Origin: Nannochloropsis salina CCMP1776
Taxonomy: Eukaryota > Sar > Eustigmatophyceae > Eustigmatales > Monodopsidaceae
Assembly: GCA_004565275.1 (NCBI GenBank)
Contig: SDOX01000005.1
Span: forward strand, 1,497,607-1,561,606
Reading direction: 5' to 3'
Length of the DNA: 64,000 nt
Part shown: in pieces, positions 45,602 to 58,873 of the stretch
How positions within the stretch are numbered: the stretch's first letter is position 1
Layout of the letters: every line of letters starts with the position of its first letter
The notes under the pieces: model-generated
What the model was told of the DNA's origin: nothing
Database searches by the model: none
The model's input: the letters and a program-made list of their open reading frames with translations, nothing else
Position numbers and translations under genes: made by a program

Positions 45602-46280
45602 TTATATTTTGGCCCAAATTTTCCCTCCTATGTACGGGTGTTAGGACTTTCCTGCCTTTTCATATGCCCCCCCGGGCGCATGGAATCCTGTTGGGTTGTG
45701 AAAGGGAATCAGGTAACCGCAAAACGGTGACAACGCGGTGTTCGAGACGTAGGCCGAAAACTCACGAAAAAAAAAGCACGTCTAGTCGAGCAGGGCAGCC
45801 GCTTGCAGTCAAGATAGCACGGGGCGCGTTTTCACACGGAATGGGTGAAGCAGGAATGAGCTATGTTTGAGGACAGGAGGGGCCCGGGATGGACTGCGGA
45901 ATAAAACTTCAAATTGCCCCGAAGGCGGGGCATTTTCATCACAATTTCAGGTGCCTCTATACAGGTACTATATTCCTCAGGCGCTTGCCTACCGCGCGTC
46001 ATAATGTACCCATGGAATAGAAAGCAATGATTTCCAAAGAAACAGGACATGAGTCGTGAGCTCTTGATCTAAATTCCTTTACAATGAATCTCTTTCTTGA
46101 ATGCGCGCTCGGACTTCAATGTTATGAACGTCAGAGCGATTGATAACAACCACACACAAACATCCCAACATACACACAACTCTCGACCATGACATCTTGG
46201 ACTGCGCAAGTTCATCCGATGTCCTGGCACCGAAGAGACACCTTGCATGCCCTTCTCATGACTTATTGTGACAACCTCCT
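45602..46280. other. Intergenic region
   Basis: 680 bp upstream of the TMEM94-like gene and 3' of the TMEM205-like gene, both minus strand. No feature beyond short random frames. Confidence 0.4.
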
Positions 46281-47877
<1,597 letters not shown>

Positions 47878-48904
47878 ATGAGCATCTTGGATGATAAAGG
47901 GCGCCTCCTAAAGCTTACCTGGTACACATGCATGGCAGTCTCCGTGGCGGTAGGTCTTTATGCAAGCAAATGGGGACGTCTCGCACGTTAGGACGTCATA
48001 ATAATAATTGTACGGGAAATTCTTGTCTCATGCTGTTTGAAGAGGTTGACGGGGTCTGATCATAATACAAAACCTTTCTGTGACTTTTTATTCTGTAGTA
48101 CGTTATCGCCGCCCTCGTTCTTGCCTCGCGGCTTTCCAAAAGCGAAACCCCTGTCGCCACACAACCCACCGCTTTCGCTGCGATCTGGTCTATGCTAGTT
48201 TTGCTGGCTATTCTGATCGGTGGCACATTGGTATTCAACAGGTAGGCCCGGGGATCCGCAACAGGATAGGGGAGAAAATGTCGTCGGGGGCGATATTACG
48301 CGAGGACGGCAATAATTGGACAGACCTTGCGAAGCTACATTACTAAGATAGCTACACCAAGAGCTAACTTTTTCATTCTCTCGTCCGCAGAGTCCAAACT
48401 CCCGTCGCGACAGGCGTGCTGCTGGGTTGCACTGCCATGTTCTCACAGATTGAGCTCATGCTCTTCACCATCTTCGAGGCGCACAGGTAAAGGACAAGTC
48501 AGGGTTCTGGAATGATGGATACCATTTTAACAACCTTGTGCGATAGTCTTTGCCCTACTCTGCTCATTCTCGATCATTTCATCACCCACAATGCGGCGTC
48601 GCTGGTGCCACCGCCTGCTTCCCCATCTCCCACACGACTACAGCCGAGACGCCGTCACCGCCAGCGAGAAGAGCGCGGGACAGGCCACCGCCGCGTTTGC
48701 CTTCTTCCTTGCTGTCATTTTCGGTGTCTTCTCCATCTTCCTTCTCATGTGGAGGCAGTACCTCCATGTACGTGTATGCCTGGCTGAGGCGGCCAGGCCC
48801 TGGGAAAGCGCCTTCGTATGGGTGTGCCTCACAATCTATCTTTTCTCGTTCCTTTCCATGCTCAGGTTGGCTCAAGCCAGTCTTCCATGGACAGCTATGC
48901 ATGA
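47878..48904 (+). CDS. Unknown four-helix membrane protein
   Basis: Not recognised. Five exons: 47878-47949, 48099-48241, 48391-48486, 48644-48767, 48866-48904; all phases match, 157 aa. Four membrane helices: WYTCMAVSVAYVIAALVLA (across the first join), AIWSMLVLLAILIGGTLVF, TGVLLGCTAMFSQIELMLFT and AAFAFFLAVIFGVFSIFLLM. The loops are short, the N-terminus is short and cytosolic-looking (MSILDDKGRLLK), and the C-terminus is a Ser-rich tail, VGSSQSSMDSYA. Small tetraspan proteins of this shape include MARVEL-like and claudin-like groups, but no diagnostic motif is visible. If the last intron is retained, the product would end differently at 48965. Confidence 0.6.
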
Positions 48905-49551
48905 GACCATACTCTCAGTACGCGGTAGGCACATTTCTGTGGTGCTGGGAGAATGTGGAGCATGACTCGCATAGATCGACTTAAGGCTTGAGCTTCATAA
49001 ATGTGACGGAGTGCAAGGAAAATTTTAGAAGAGCGTCCTCTGCGGGCGAGAGAAGGCAGCGGTATTGAATTAATTGTTCGTTATCGACGGTGATTCAAAA
49101 TTGTGCATTATGATCAATCTCTGCGTGTTGAAGGGGTCAGGGTGAAAATTTTTGCCTCTCGAACACCCGCATCTCCTCGCTTTCAGCGTCCGCCTCAACA
49201 TACCCTGTGTTGAGATATCCTACGGCAAAGGGATGTGGCTTGTATTGTGTTCTCGGTGTCCTGCCTGAGCATCTGCACGGAAGTCTTCTCCTGGTTATTT
49301 AAAAGAAAGAAGGTTACCACTCATACCTTGCCAATCGAGTTCGAACGAGGGTAGACAAAAGATGAAATATGATGCGCGCAGCTCGCAGTTGCCAAGCGAT
49401 GTACAAGACACCATGCAGACTTCCGATTGTTCTTTTCGTGAACGCCATATTTCAGACCGCTTTCTTATGTATACAAGATCCTCCTCTCGCTCCTTTCTGA
49501 TAGCGAAGGTGCACCTTCCATTTCTACCTCCCGACTTCTCATTCCCCTCCC
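48905..49551. other. Convergent 3' intergenic region
   Basis: 650 bp between a plus-strand and a minus-strand gene end. Nothing recognised. Confidence 0.4.
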
Positions 49552-52500
49552 TCAATTGCTGAAAGAGCCAATGACATCCATGTATTGCGCCAGGTCCTCG
49601 CTTGTCACGTGCAAAAGGTTACGGAAGACATCATAAAGCAAGAATTGCCCGCTGATGATGCTCCCCGACCACAGGCAACGAGTGCCCAGCCCCACAAACA
49701 AGCCCTGGACGCCCCTCTCTGCGAGGATGGAGGAGACGGCTTCCATCACACTGGGCCGGGCCTCGGCATTCATTCTCGAGAGGATGGTGTCGGCTGAAAA
49801 GGAAGAGGGGAAGGCGGGTGGAAAAAAGGATCAGCCAAGAGAGAAAGGGGGGATCACTCTTCCCGCGCGCCTCGCCGGGCACTGGCTTAGAAGGGCTAGA
49901 CCGACATTTAAATGATGGGACTGCGGGGAGGCTTACGGATATTCGCATGCATATTTGAGAGCCGCACCTAGAATTCATCCCAACGTCATCCACATTGAAG
50001 ATTTTATGTACCGTGCTCCCACTTTCATCTCATCCCAGCCGTCGCCTTCCCCCTCTTTTTCCACCCTACCTGGTTGAGAGACGATGGCGGAGGCAACTCC
50101 GGCCACGGCCCCGCTGAAGAGGGACACGGCCAATGAGGAAGCCACGCTTTCGCGAAGGAAGGGCGCCGCCGTGAAGATGGCTATCCCGACGGAGTCGAAG
50201 ACCAGAAATTTCATCATGCCGAACAGCACCTGTGGCAGAGAAAAAGCCCAGACACCCGAGTGTAGGGGCAGTGACGACGACGATGATGAAAAACTGACAG
50301 AAGAATAATCACGTGAGTATAGGTATGGGCGATCGGTTTACCTGTCGGACGAGAAGGGGCGGAAAGCCGTCCCACAGGGAGGGAATTCCCCCCTCCTGCT
50401 CCACGGCGCCTGTGAGCGTGTCCTGGAAGGACTCGGCGTTGGCCACCATCCGAATGCGCAGCGCCTCGGCGGGACAGACCCCTGCGAAATAAATGACGGA
50501 GAGGTTGAGAGCAGGGCCAGGCAGTGGAGAGAGATGCACGGGCAAAGCAAACAGAGGAACATCGGAAGCACGCAGGAAGTCGGGGGGAATGAAAAAAGAG
50601 GCTGGCTACGACGCGCGACACATTACCTAGACAGGCGATGACGGTGGCCAAAGCACCCGCGAGGATGACAAGAGGAGCGTGGAACTGCATGGCGGCCGCT
50701 GGGCCCACTGAGAGGGGGAGGGAGGGAGAGAGGTCAGCATTCGTGCCCCGAGAATCGCTGAACGCTTCCTACCGCCTCCAGGACCCTCCCACCCGAAAAC
50801 ACATCTGCCTTGCTCAAGCCCACTCCTATCCTCACCCGCGCTATTCAGGGCCCGCTTGAAGAACTCGTAGCCAGGGTAGACCGTCACGCCGTAGAACAAG
50901 TACCCCAGCAGCGTGGGCTCGATCCCGCGCGTGAGTCCAGCCAGGCCCTCCTCGCGGGCCAGGGTCTGCACGCCCTCCAGGATGGAGGTCCCGCCCCCGC
51001 TGGTCTGAGCCCTGGTTTTGACAACGTCTAGGATGGGAGGAACGGAGGGAGAGGGAGGATCAGTCACGGGCGGAGGACGGGCTGGGGGACGCGGGCGAGG
51101 CGCGCAAGAGACGAGCGAGGCCCTCACCGATGGGGACGACAAGGGAGTGAGTGCCCGCGCAGCCCACGGCCCCGGCCAGGGCGAAGAGCAGGTAGGTATT
51201 CAGATCCAGACTGCGCTCTTTCATGATGGGCCGAGCCGCGATGGGCCCGAAGGGGGAGATGGGGATGGCGGACGAGGGAAAGGGCGCGACGTTTGCGCCC
51301 TCGACGTGCTCCCCGGGAGAGGCTCCGTCTCCAGGATCCGCGCCGTCCCCGCTGCCCTTCCCGTAGTAGGCGCCCTCTAGGACCGACTGGAGGCCTGGGA
51401 CCCTGTAGTAGAGCCCTTGCTCGCCCCTCGCCTCCTTGGTCGAGTCCCCCACCGCGAAAGGGACCATGTTGCGGGCGGGGAGGAGCATCAGGGGGTCTTG
51501 GCCCATCCCGCGGACGGTCTGATCCATCAGGACCTTGCTCTCGCCCGCGCTGCGACAGGGAGGGAAGACAGAGAAGGAGCGAGAGAGGAAGAGGGTGGAT
51601 GACGCTTTGTCTTGGAGGTGACCACGAAGAGAATGCCCCGCCCTCGCCCCCCCCCCCCCCTCCACGCCCCTCGGCCCCTCCAGCTCCTCTCTAGGGACAC
51701 CTACCCCAGGCTTTCGACTTGGAAAATGCGGGAAGTGCCACTGGGCGGAGGAAGGGAGGCCAGCAGCTCGTTGATGAGGGCTGTGGGCTGCGCAGTGGGG
51801 GGAAGGAGGGAGAAGAGGAGCGCCAGTTGCTCGCGGATGCGTCGGCCCTCGGGAGTGCCGCGGGGGAAGGCTTCGCTCTCGGGGCCTGGGAGGGGAAACA
51901 GGGACAGGCATCAGTACGACGAGCCGAGCGCGTCCCTAGGCTCATCCTAGTCCTGGGTGGGCGGCGGGCGCGCTCACCGATGTAACGGTCGACGAGACGT
52001 TGGCAGAAGGTGAGGACGCCCTCCTTGCCCTTGGAGGCGAAGGGGCCCAAGCCCAGCTCCACTGTGGTCGAGAGCTCCCCGAAGCGAGACATGAGAAAGC
52101 GTTGTCGAGACGACGAGCCTGGGTGAAGAGGCCGATGGGGGAAAGGGGAGGGGGGGAGGTAGGGAGGGAGGAAGGAGAAATCGATCAGGGCCTGTAGGAG
52201 AGAGCCCGCCTCCTCGACCAGGCAGCGTCTCTCCACCCGAACCTTTACTGTAGCTGGAAGGGACGGCGGGGACCACCTCGGAGGCCCACCATGAGGACAC
52301 GGAAGAATCGAAATTTAGGAGGAAACGGGCTAGGTAGGTGACGAAAGCGAGGGGGAAGAGCCCCTGGGGGGTCAGGCTCAGGCCCGGTCCGCTCAAACCG
52401 CCCCCCTCCTCCTTCAGCGTCGACGGCTGCTTCCAGACAAAGGAGCGGGAGCCCACGCTGGCTTCCTCGGCTTTCTGCAAGTTCACGGCGGCTGTGAAAA

Positions 52501-53126
52501 TTCCCCATATGCCCAGACTCCCACCGACGGCCCCTGGAAGGGGGGAAGGCGCACCACAGGGTTGAGAACACGGGACAACAAAAACGGGCGAAGATCTCAA
52601 AAAAATTGGGCTTTTTCTGACCCTATCACCCTCTAAACGTGGTCGAGAAAACAGAAAGATGTCCCGACCCGTGCCCTTGCTCCCATCTCACGCTTCATCG
52701 TCACAAATTGCTCCTCTGATGCTTACCCAACAAAGCTTTCTCTCGTGTCAGCCCCACCCCATCCAATCCGCTGCGCACTCTACTGGTCGGCGCTGTTGTC
52801 TTTCTTTTGCTATCGTCGTCGTTACGCGGCAAAGGACTCGCACTAAGTGGTGAAGGAACAACGCGGCAGATTCGGCGGTTGATCCGAGGGGTGGGAGGGC
52901 CTTGGGTGAAAGCTGACAGACCGCCCATCGTCCCACTTCGGCTGCTTGCCGAGCTAAAAGATATGCAGGCAGACAGTGCGAGCACGGTGGCCGTGGCTGT
53001 TAGTGTCAGGCTCGCGGTCCTCCTCCTTCTCCTTGAAGGGGAGGGTTGCTGCTGCGGCTTCGTTGAGGAAAGAGGAGAAAACAAAACTTCTCGCCTCAGC
53101 TGGATTGGGGCCCAGCAGCAAGTCAT
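49552..53126 (-). CDS. Mitochondrial phosphate-carrier-like SLC25 protein with long N-terminal extension
   Basis: Six-helix carrier, closest by eye to the phosphate carrier (SLC25A3). Ten exons: 53126-52727, 52533-52249, 52118-51978, 51885-51705, 51549-51128, 51027-50836, 50707-50627, 50481-50342, 50229-50070, 49793-49552; the sum is 2,244 bases, exactly 748 codons (747 aa). Carrier signatures: VVPIDVVKTRAQT (repeat 1), VCPAEALRIRMV (repeat 2), SQPADTILSRMN (repeat 3). GIEPTLLGYLFYGVTVYPGY, LWDGFPPLLVRQVLFGMMKF and SGQFLLYDVF are phosphate-carrier-like. The carrier core starts only at about residue 445. The preceding ~440 residues include a basic then hydrophobic leader (RRRRRTASLTLTATATVLAL) resembling a signal or transit peptide, and a soluble region (ELSTTVELGLGPFASKGKEG; GYYGK-type acidic linker) without a recognised domain. 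Target organelle (mitochondrion or plastid envelope) is open. Confidence 0.85.
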
Positions 53127-53691
53127 CCTCAAACACACTTCAGCTTTCTTCCTCCGTGCCCTGTGCGTGGTGGACGTATGACAGCCATAAGCATGAAAAG
53201 TCACGGTGATGGTGGGGCAATCCCCCCGACAGCGTCAGAGCGAGCAGTGCCACAAGTACCGCCTTGGTGGCCATCAAGCGTCACATTTTGGTCGATACCC
53301 CGGCTTATGGATATTAGCAGGCGCACAGTCCAAAAAATGCCACCCCGACCTGCCCATAACTGCGACGCCGGCGGGCCTTTATTGCCCAGTGATCCGAGGG
53401 TCGGCTGCCTGAAGTGATCATGACACACTACCTCGTTGGGAGTCTCGAGGGTGAAGAGGCGAACTCGCGACGCATGTTCCGGGAAAACGCGCAGCATTTC
53501 CAACCCGCCTCTACTCGTCCTTTCTCAATATTTTCGTTTGGGATTGGCTCAAGTGCTTTTTCCTATAGGTCAGGTGTCAAGTGGAAGCTAACATTGCCCG
53601 GTTCCGCTCCAAAGTATAGGGAGCGGGGTCTTCAAACAGCGCGAGCAGGGGGTCTTCACGCCACTTGAAGTGTTTCCTTCTTGTCACAACC
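53127..53691. promoter_or_regulatory. Divergent promoter region
   Basis: 565 bp between the start codons of the SLC25 gene (-) and the R-SNARE gene (+). The SLC25 frame is open up to 53204 but without an earlier ATG. No motif recognised. Confidence 0.4.
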
Positions 53692-55044
53692 ATGGCCATT
53701 CTTTACGCGCTCGTCGCACGGGGCAAAACTGTACTTGCAGAGTTCACGGTAAGGCGTTGAGAGATTCTAGACTTTTTGGCAGCGTCGTGTTCACTCTCTC
53801 TTATTGGCTCTTCACATCCTTTCTCAGAGTACGAGCGGCAACTTCCCAACAGTAACGCGATTCCTCCTAGCGCGCATCGAGGACAAGGGTGTATCTCAAG
53901 GCAGCAATGGGGAGTCGAGGTGAGACTTGTCAGGAGTCTTGTGTGATTGAGGAGTACGCTGCCAATTAAAAAGCAATTGCCGTAGCAGCTTCTGACATTC
54001 CCGTCGAACCACACCCTCTCTTCACAACAATTCCATTTTCCTCAACTGGCAATACCCGATACAAACGGATGTTCCTGCCACTAGCGGACAGAAGATGTCC
54101 ATCATTTACGATCAGCACATCTTTCACTACCTGGTCGACGGGCAGGGCCACGCTTCGTCGCCACTCATATACTTATGCATGGTGGATGACGCTGAGAACA
54201 AGCGTCGCATGGCTTTCTTATTCCTGGAAGAAGTACAGCGGCGTTTCATGGCCGCGTATGGGGATACAGCCTACACGGTAAGGATATTTGGGTGAAAGTA
54301 AGGGTGTCAGATGTCAGCCATTGATTCTTTTCCACCTTTCCTCTTAGGCAATTGCTTTTGCCATGAACGAATCATTTTCGCCCTCTCTGAAAAGCATGAT
54401 GGATTTTTACAACGCGGATCCTTCAGCCGATAACTTGCAGCAGCTGCGCACGAAGATCGACGACACCAAGAGCGTCATGGTGGAGAACATCGACCAGGTG
54501 AGAGCGGGAGACAGCCGGGGGCGGGGCAGGCTCCCGGGAGATCTGTTGCAAGTCTGAGTACACGCATGGCGATTGGGAACCAGCTTTTATCTTTTTGCCA
54601 TTGTTGCTGTCCCCCTATGGGGTTGTCGGCTTTACTAACGCAGGTGCTCGAACGGGGCGAGAAAATCGAGCTTTTGGTCGACAAAACAGACAGGCTCAGC
54701 CAACAGGCAGTGCAGTTCAAGAGGTGAGTGAAGGGCGAGGAAGAGAAGTAGAAATTTTGATGTGAAAGTGGGTACTTCCACAAATGTGAGGCCGCTCCGT
54801 GTGCCCTGCGAGACGGCATGGCGCCTCGTTTCCCCGCGCCGCCCTTCGATACCGACAGGCACGCACACCTTATTGCCCTTCCTCCCTGTTATCTTCTCGT
54901 AGACAATCCCGACGCCTTCAACAGAGTATGTGGTGGCGACGCCTCAACCGTTATCTCTTGCTCTCTTTCGGCCTGGCCCTGGCTCTCTTCTTCCTGACCA
55001 CCTTGGGCTGCGGAGGCTTCGACTTCCATAAATGCAAAAAATAG
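53692..55044 (+). CDS. VAMP7-like longin R-SNARE
   Basis: Vesicle SNARE for fusion at endosomes, vacuole or plasma membrane. Six exons: 53692-53748, 53828-53919, 54085-54277, 54348-54497, 54644-54723, 54903-55044; 237 aa, exact codon sum. Longin domain: MAILYALVARGKTVLAEF, then NFPTVTRFLLARIEDKG, FHYLVDGQGH and IYLCMVDDAENKRRMAFLFL. The SNARE motif spans about 130-190: LRTKIDDTKSVMVENIDQVL followed by ERGEKIELLVDKTDRLSQQA, with the zero-layer Arg in VLERGEKIELL. A single C-terminal anchor, YLLLSFGLALALFFLTTLGC, is followed by a 12-residue lumenal tail containing a second Cys. The Trp pair before the anchor (SMWWRRLN) is typical. Confidence 0.93.
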
Positions 55045-55363
55045 CCCAGGAACAGAAGAGTCATTCTTGCCTCTTCCATGCCCACCGCTTGGGGGCCATG
55101 GAATTTGCGTGAGCCTAAAAAGGCCGAGGCAAGGCAATGGATAGGGTGGCGAGCTTGCCTGGGCGGAGCTCAAGGGGTTATGCCCCTCTGGCTGGCCTTG
55201 AGGCTTGTCTGTGTACATAGATGCGAGTCCGGAGCGTGAGCTGATCGTTTGACTCAGCTAGTATGGTACAGAAACCAGATTGCAACAAGTTTTCAAAGGA
55301 AATCAACGACCTGTCATTCGCGCATATTTTTCTCCTTTCATCTTCTCGTGTCATGTCGTCCCT
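55045..55363. other. Convergent 3' intergenic region
   Basis: 320 bp between the stops of the R-SNARE (+) and LDAH-like (-) genes. Nothing recognised. Confidence 0.4.
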
Positions 55364-56500
55364 CTAGAGCCTGGCCCGCGTGTCGGTTAGAGCCTCCTTG
55401 CCTGCATGCCCTCCCACCACCTTCCCGACGATCTGCAGCACAGTCTCGCACACCTCCTCGTCATGCGCCTCGTGGCAGGGAAAGGCGTGCGGCACGTGAC
55501 TCATGTCCACGCGGCGTTCCTCCGGCCAGGCCTCCCACACGTACCGAGGGCTCCACTCGTCCCCCTCCGTGTACACCAGGTAGGGCATGCTGCCATGCCG
55601 CTCCCCGTGCATGTCAACATGGGAAAGGCCCGGACCTTTGCCCCCGATCTCGGCACGCTCACAAGCGGCCACACGCAAAATGGCGCGCAGTATTTCAGGA
55701 TCAGTGCCCGCACCTAGGCTCTGCCGCTTGAACGGCGAAGAGATGAAGCGCAGGACCCAATCAAAGAGGCGAGAGGTGACACCATGAAGAGCGCTACCCA
55801 ATAAAGGAGTTCGTCGATAGGCTTGGTCGGCGAGAGCGAGCTGGAGCTTGCCCCGCCAGGAGGGCTCAGAGAGGAAAGGGAAGAGGTAAATGGATGCTAT
55901 CGGAACGGGCGTGAGATGCGGCAGCAGTAGGTTGGCAATGTAGGCGCCAAAGGAGTGACCGACGAGAAGAGTGTGGGTAGGAGAAGGCGAATGACGGGCG
56001 CGTTCGTGGGCCCAGATTTGCTGGTGCACGTCCTTGGCGATGTAGGCAAAGGCTGCCTGAGGGTCAGCTAGGAGGGAATCGGGCAAAGAGGGATAAATCA
56101 CAAGAAGTGTGGAGATCCTGTATCCTTTAGCGTGCCCCCGGACGCGCAGGAGGGACAGAAGGTTGTCGTACAATGCGTACACATCTGTGGGAGCGGGAGA
56201 TAGGGGTAGGACGGGGAGGTTGGGTGAAAAGTGCGGAAGTGAAAAAAGGCATTAAACCTTCCCAAGACTTAGGGCATTCATTTTCGATCAGTATCTATCT
56301 GTGAGTTTCAAAGTTATCCCAGTAAAACTTGTATCTTCCTCCAGATCGCATCTCTCCCTCGACGTACAAGGATTTCCGCTGAAGAAGTAGATCTGAACAC
56401 TGTGATCCTGTGCTGTTGGTTTCGGCTCGCCAGTGTCAGCAGCGGGATGATCAAGGTGTTGATCATGCTCTTTTCGTTGTTCTTGCTGCTTCTGCGGCAT
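55364..56500 (-). CDS. Lipid-droplet-associated hydrolase (LDAH) family protein
   Basis: Alpha/beta-hydrolase of the LDAH family, proposed to act on sterol esters or triacylglycerol at lipid droplets. Two exons, 56500-56368 and 56184-55364; the phase-1 join creates IYFFSGNPYVYALYDNLLSL, matching the family's oxyanion-side IPGNP-x-x-x-FY segment. Product 317 aa, the usual size. The nucleophile elbow is LLVGHSFGAYIANLLLPHL (GHSFGA). The general base is expected in the C-terminal VDMSHVPHAFPCHE, and an acid in YTEGDEWSP. A hydrophobic surface segment (IASIYLFPFL) is consistent with membrane or droplet association. The N-terminal 30 residues are Gln/Glu/His-rich. The gene diverges from the ROK kinase about 330 bp away. 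Confidence 0.85.
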
Positions 56501-56829
56501 TCAGGTAGGCGAGTTGGCTCCCTCCCACGCGTGGGCCTGGGTCGATCGGGGGGAATGGCTTCGGTCGCGCTCTTTGTTGCTCTCTCGCTACGTAGGAAAA
56601 AATTGACTGTGAATTAGAGGGAAGTTGCCAGGTCCCCATGCAAGAAATTGGCTTGAAAGACGGCGAGGGGTGGTTTTGGGGCCTGAGGACTCCTGGACTG
56701 CAGCACGATACTGTCGGAGCCGACCTGAGGGCGCACGGATCGCCAAAGTCGGTCTGGCGAGATTTTCCCTCTAGTCCTGCATTTGACGCCCTCCCATCCG
56801 CGCTCACTAGACACGATATTCCCATTCAC
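56501..56829. promoter_or_regulatory. Divergent promoter region
   Basis: About 330 bp between divergent starts of the hydrolase and the sugar kinase. No motif recognised. Confidence 0.35.
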
Positions 56830-58139
56830 ATGGTAGGTAAAAGGTGGCTTTTGTTCTCGGCATCGATCTAGGGGGAACCGCGGTTAAAGCTGGCCTTATC
56901 CCTTTCGCAACTCTGGCAGCCCCCTTGCCATCAGCCACAGCCTCGACCGGCCCTTGCCATCCTCCCTGCCCAAGCTCCCCTCCGCCTTTTTTTTGTCGAA
57001 TTCCTTTGCCTGAAGCCCGTGACAGGCGAACGCCAGAAAACATCGTTCCCGTGCTCGTCGAAGCATCCAGCAAGTTATTGACACAAGCCGGCGTAGATTG
57101 GGGGAAAGTGAAGGTTGTTGGTTTGGGCTATCCTGGACATGTAAAAGACGCTGGGACTACTGCGGGAGGCGCCGCAAACCTCAGTGATGAATGGAAGACA
57201 GGCATTCCCTTGATCAGGTTGATGACGGAACGCATCAAATTCTCAGGAAAAGGCAGAGATAAGGGCGCCGCCGTCGGGGAAATCTTTTGTCCACCTATAG
57301 TCCTCCTCAACGATGCCGACGCTGCGCTCAGTGCTGAGATGTGGGCTGGGGCCGCCCGAGGGCAGCTTGGTGTTGTGATGCTAACACTAGGGACTGGAAT
57401 AGGGGTGGCATTGGCTTTGAATGGGCAAGTGTGGTCCGGATCGCGAGGCTTAGTGGAGGGAGGCCACATGGTCGTGGAGAAAGGGGGCCGTGCTTGCGGT
57501 TGCGGGCAATTTGGGTGTTTGGAAATGTACGTCTCAGCCTCGGCAGTCAAACGCCGAGCAGAAGAGCTTGGTTTCAAGAAAAAACGGGTAAAGGCGTCAG
57601 ATAGAGGTAAAACCGGTTGTCTCAGAGTGAGTGGGGACGATACAACAGTGGAAAACCGGAAGGAAAGATCTGCTAAGATAGATATAGAAAGACAAGCGCA
57701 AGACGAAAGAGGAAGCTCACATAGACGTGATAGAGACTCGGAAGAGGAAAGTGAGGCAGAAGAGGTACCGTTCACATCAAAGGATGTCTTTGAGGCCGCT
57801 TTGTCGTCAGGTCGCAACGACCCTCCGTCTGACTCACAGGCCTTGCAAGTTGTCGAGGAGGTTGCTGATTATCTGGGCCTTGGATGCCTAAATTTATGTC
57901 GGATCGTAGATCCAGGCCTCATTTTGTTTGCCGGAGGTATGAGCGGAGCGGGCCCCCTCTTTTTAGATATGGTAAAAGCAAGGTTCAATTTCTACGGCTG
58001 GCGCATTCTCCCAAACGACGTAGACTTCAAGGTTGCGGCTTTGGGTGGCGATTCAGTCGGGGCTTGGGGGGCTGCAAGAGCCGCAACTTTGAGTGTCAGG
58101 GGCAAAAAGGACGAAAATATCTCGAAAGAAAAGAAGTAA
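56830..58139 (+). CDS. ROK-family sugar kinase (glucokinase type)
   Basis: ATP- or polyphosphate-dependent hexose kinase. The open frame runs from a GTG codon at 56844 to 58139 (431 codons). Phosphate-1 motif LGIDLGGTAVKAGLI, phosphate-2 LTLGTGIGVALALNGQVW, and the ROK zinc/sugar signature GGRACGCGQFGCLEMYVSAS (CxCGxxGCxE) are intact; LLNDADAALSAEMWAGAARG holds the catalytic Asp. A Ser/Lys/Glu-rich insert of about 65 residues interrupts the C-terminal lobe near residue 255. A Pro-rich stretch interrupts the region after phosphate-1. No ATG lies in frame: ATG 56830 is one base out, separated from the frame by an A4 run. One more A would give the start MVGKKVAFVLGIDLGG, so an assembly error is the simplest reading; a missing upstream exon ending before AAAAG/GTG is the alternative. 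Confidence 0.9.
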
Positions 58140-58873
58140 TACGAAGCGAAATTGATACTTTTATCGTCAATTTTGGGATCCAGGGGTGGTAGTGCTTGAG
58201 AATGGTCACCAAATAAACATTTGTGTAAGTATACAACCAGTGGAGCTAGCCGAAAAAGAAAAGTAAAAGCGCGTCGTCTAGCTTCCATGCTCTTATTCTT
58301 CATTTATCTCAATTTTTACATCAAACCATAGCAGCTACATACCCAGGAGGTACAAGCGTAAATCAACTTCTTTTGAGTAATGAGAGCGACAACTCTGGAG
58401 CAATCCACTTAAGAAAGCAAAATTGTACTTGGAACACGAACAATTTCTATCAGATACTACCAGATACCACACGCACAGATAGGGGCCGCTGCAGTTCCCA
58501 CGTCGCACGTCACGTGCATCGGCGGCCAGGGGGGTCGGGACGACAAACACCATCACTTGCCTGGTCCGGTCCCAACGCCCACTGCACCTAGGAAGATGCG
58601 GGCATTTGCTCTCTCCCGAGCTAGTGTGCTCTTGTCATTTCAGACGTGTGTTACAATGCGGCACATGTCGTACATTGGCAGTCTGAATTGAGCGAGGATG
58701 GCGAGAATGGCATTCGTGCAGTTCCTGGAAACGATAATGTTGGAGCATGGGAGAGGAGGGACGGACCCCGGATTGTCTTCAGTAAGATTGCCTTGCTTGC
58801 CCTTGTCTCACTGTCCTAATGCAAGCTCACATCTTTCTCAACTCAGACTTTCTCTCTTCGAGTGCTCGGACTT
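58140..58873. other. Intergenic region
   Basis: Spacer between two plus-strand genes. A possible upstream exon (58698-58781, MARMAFVQFLETIMLEHGRG) could be spliced in phase to an acceptor near 58851, ahead of the COX7a-like start, but it is more likely 5' UTR. Confidence 0.35.
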
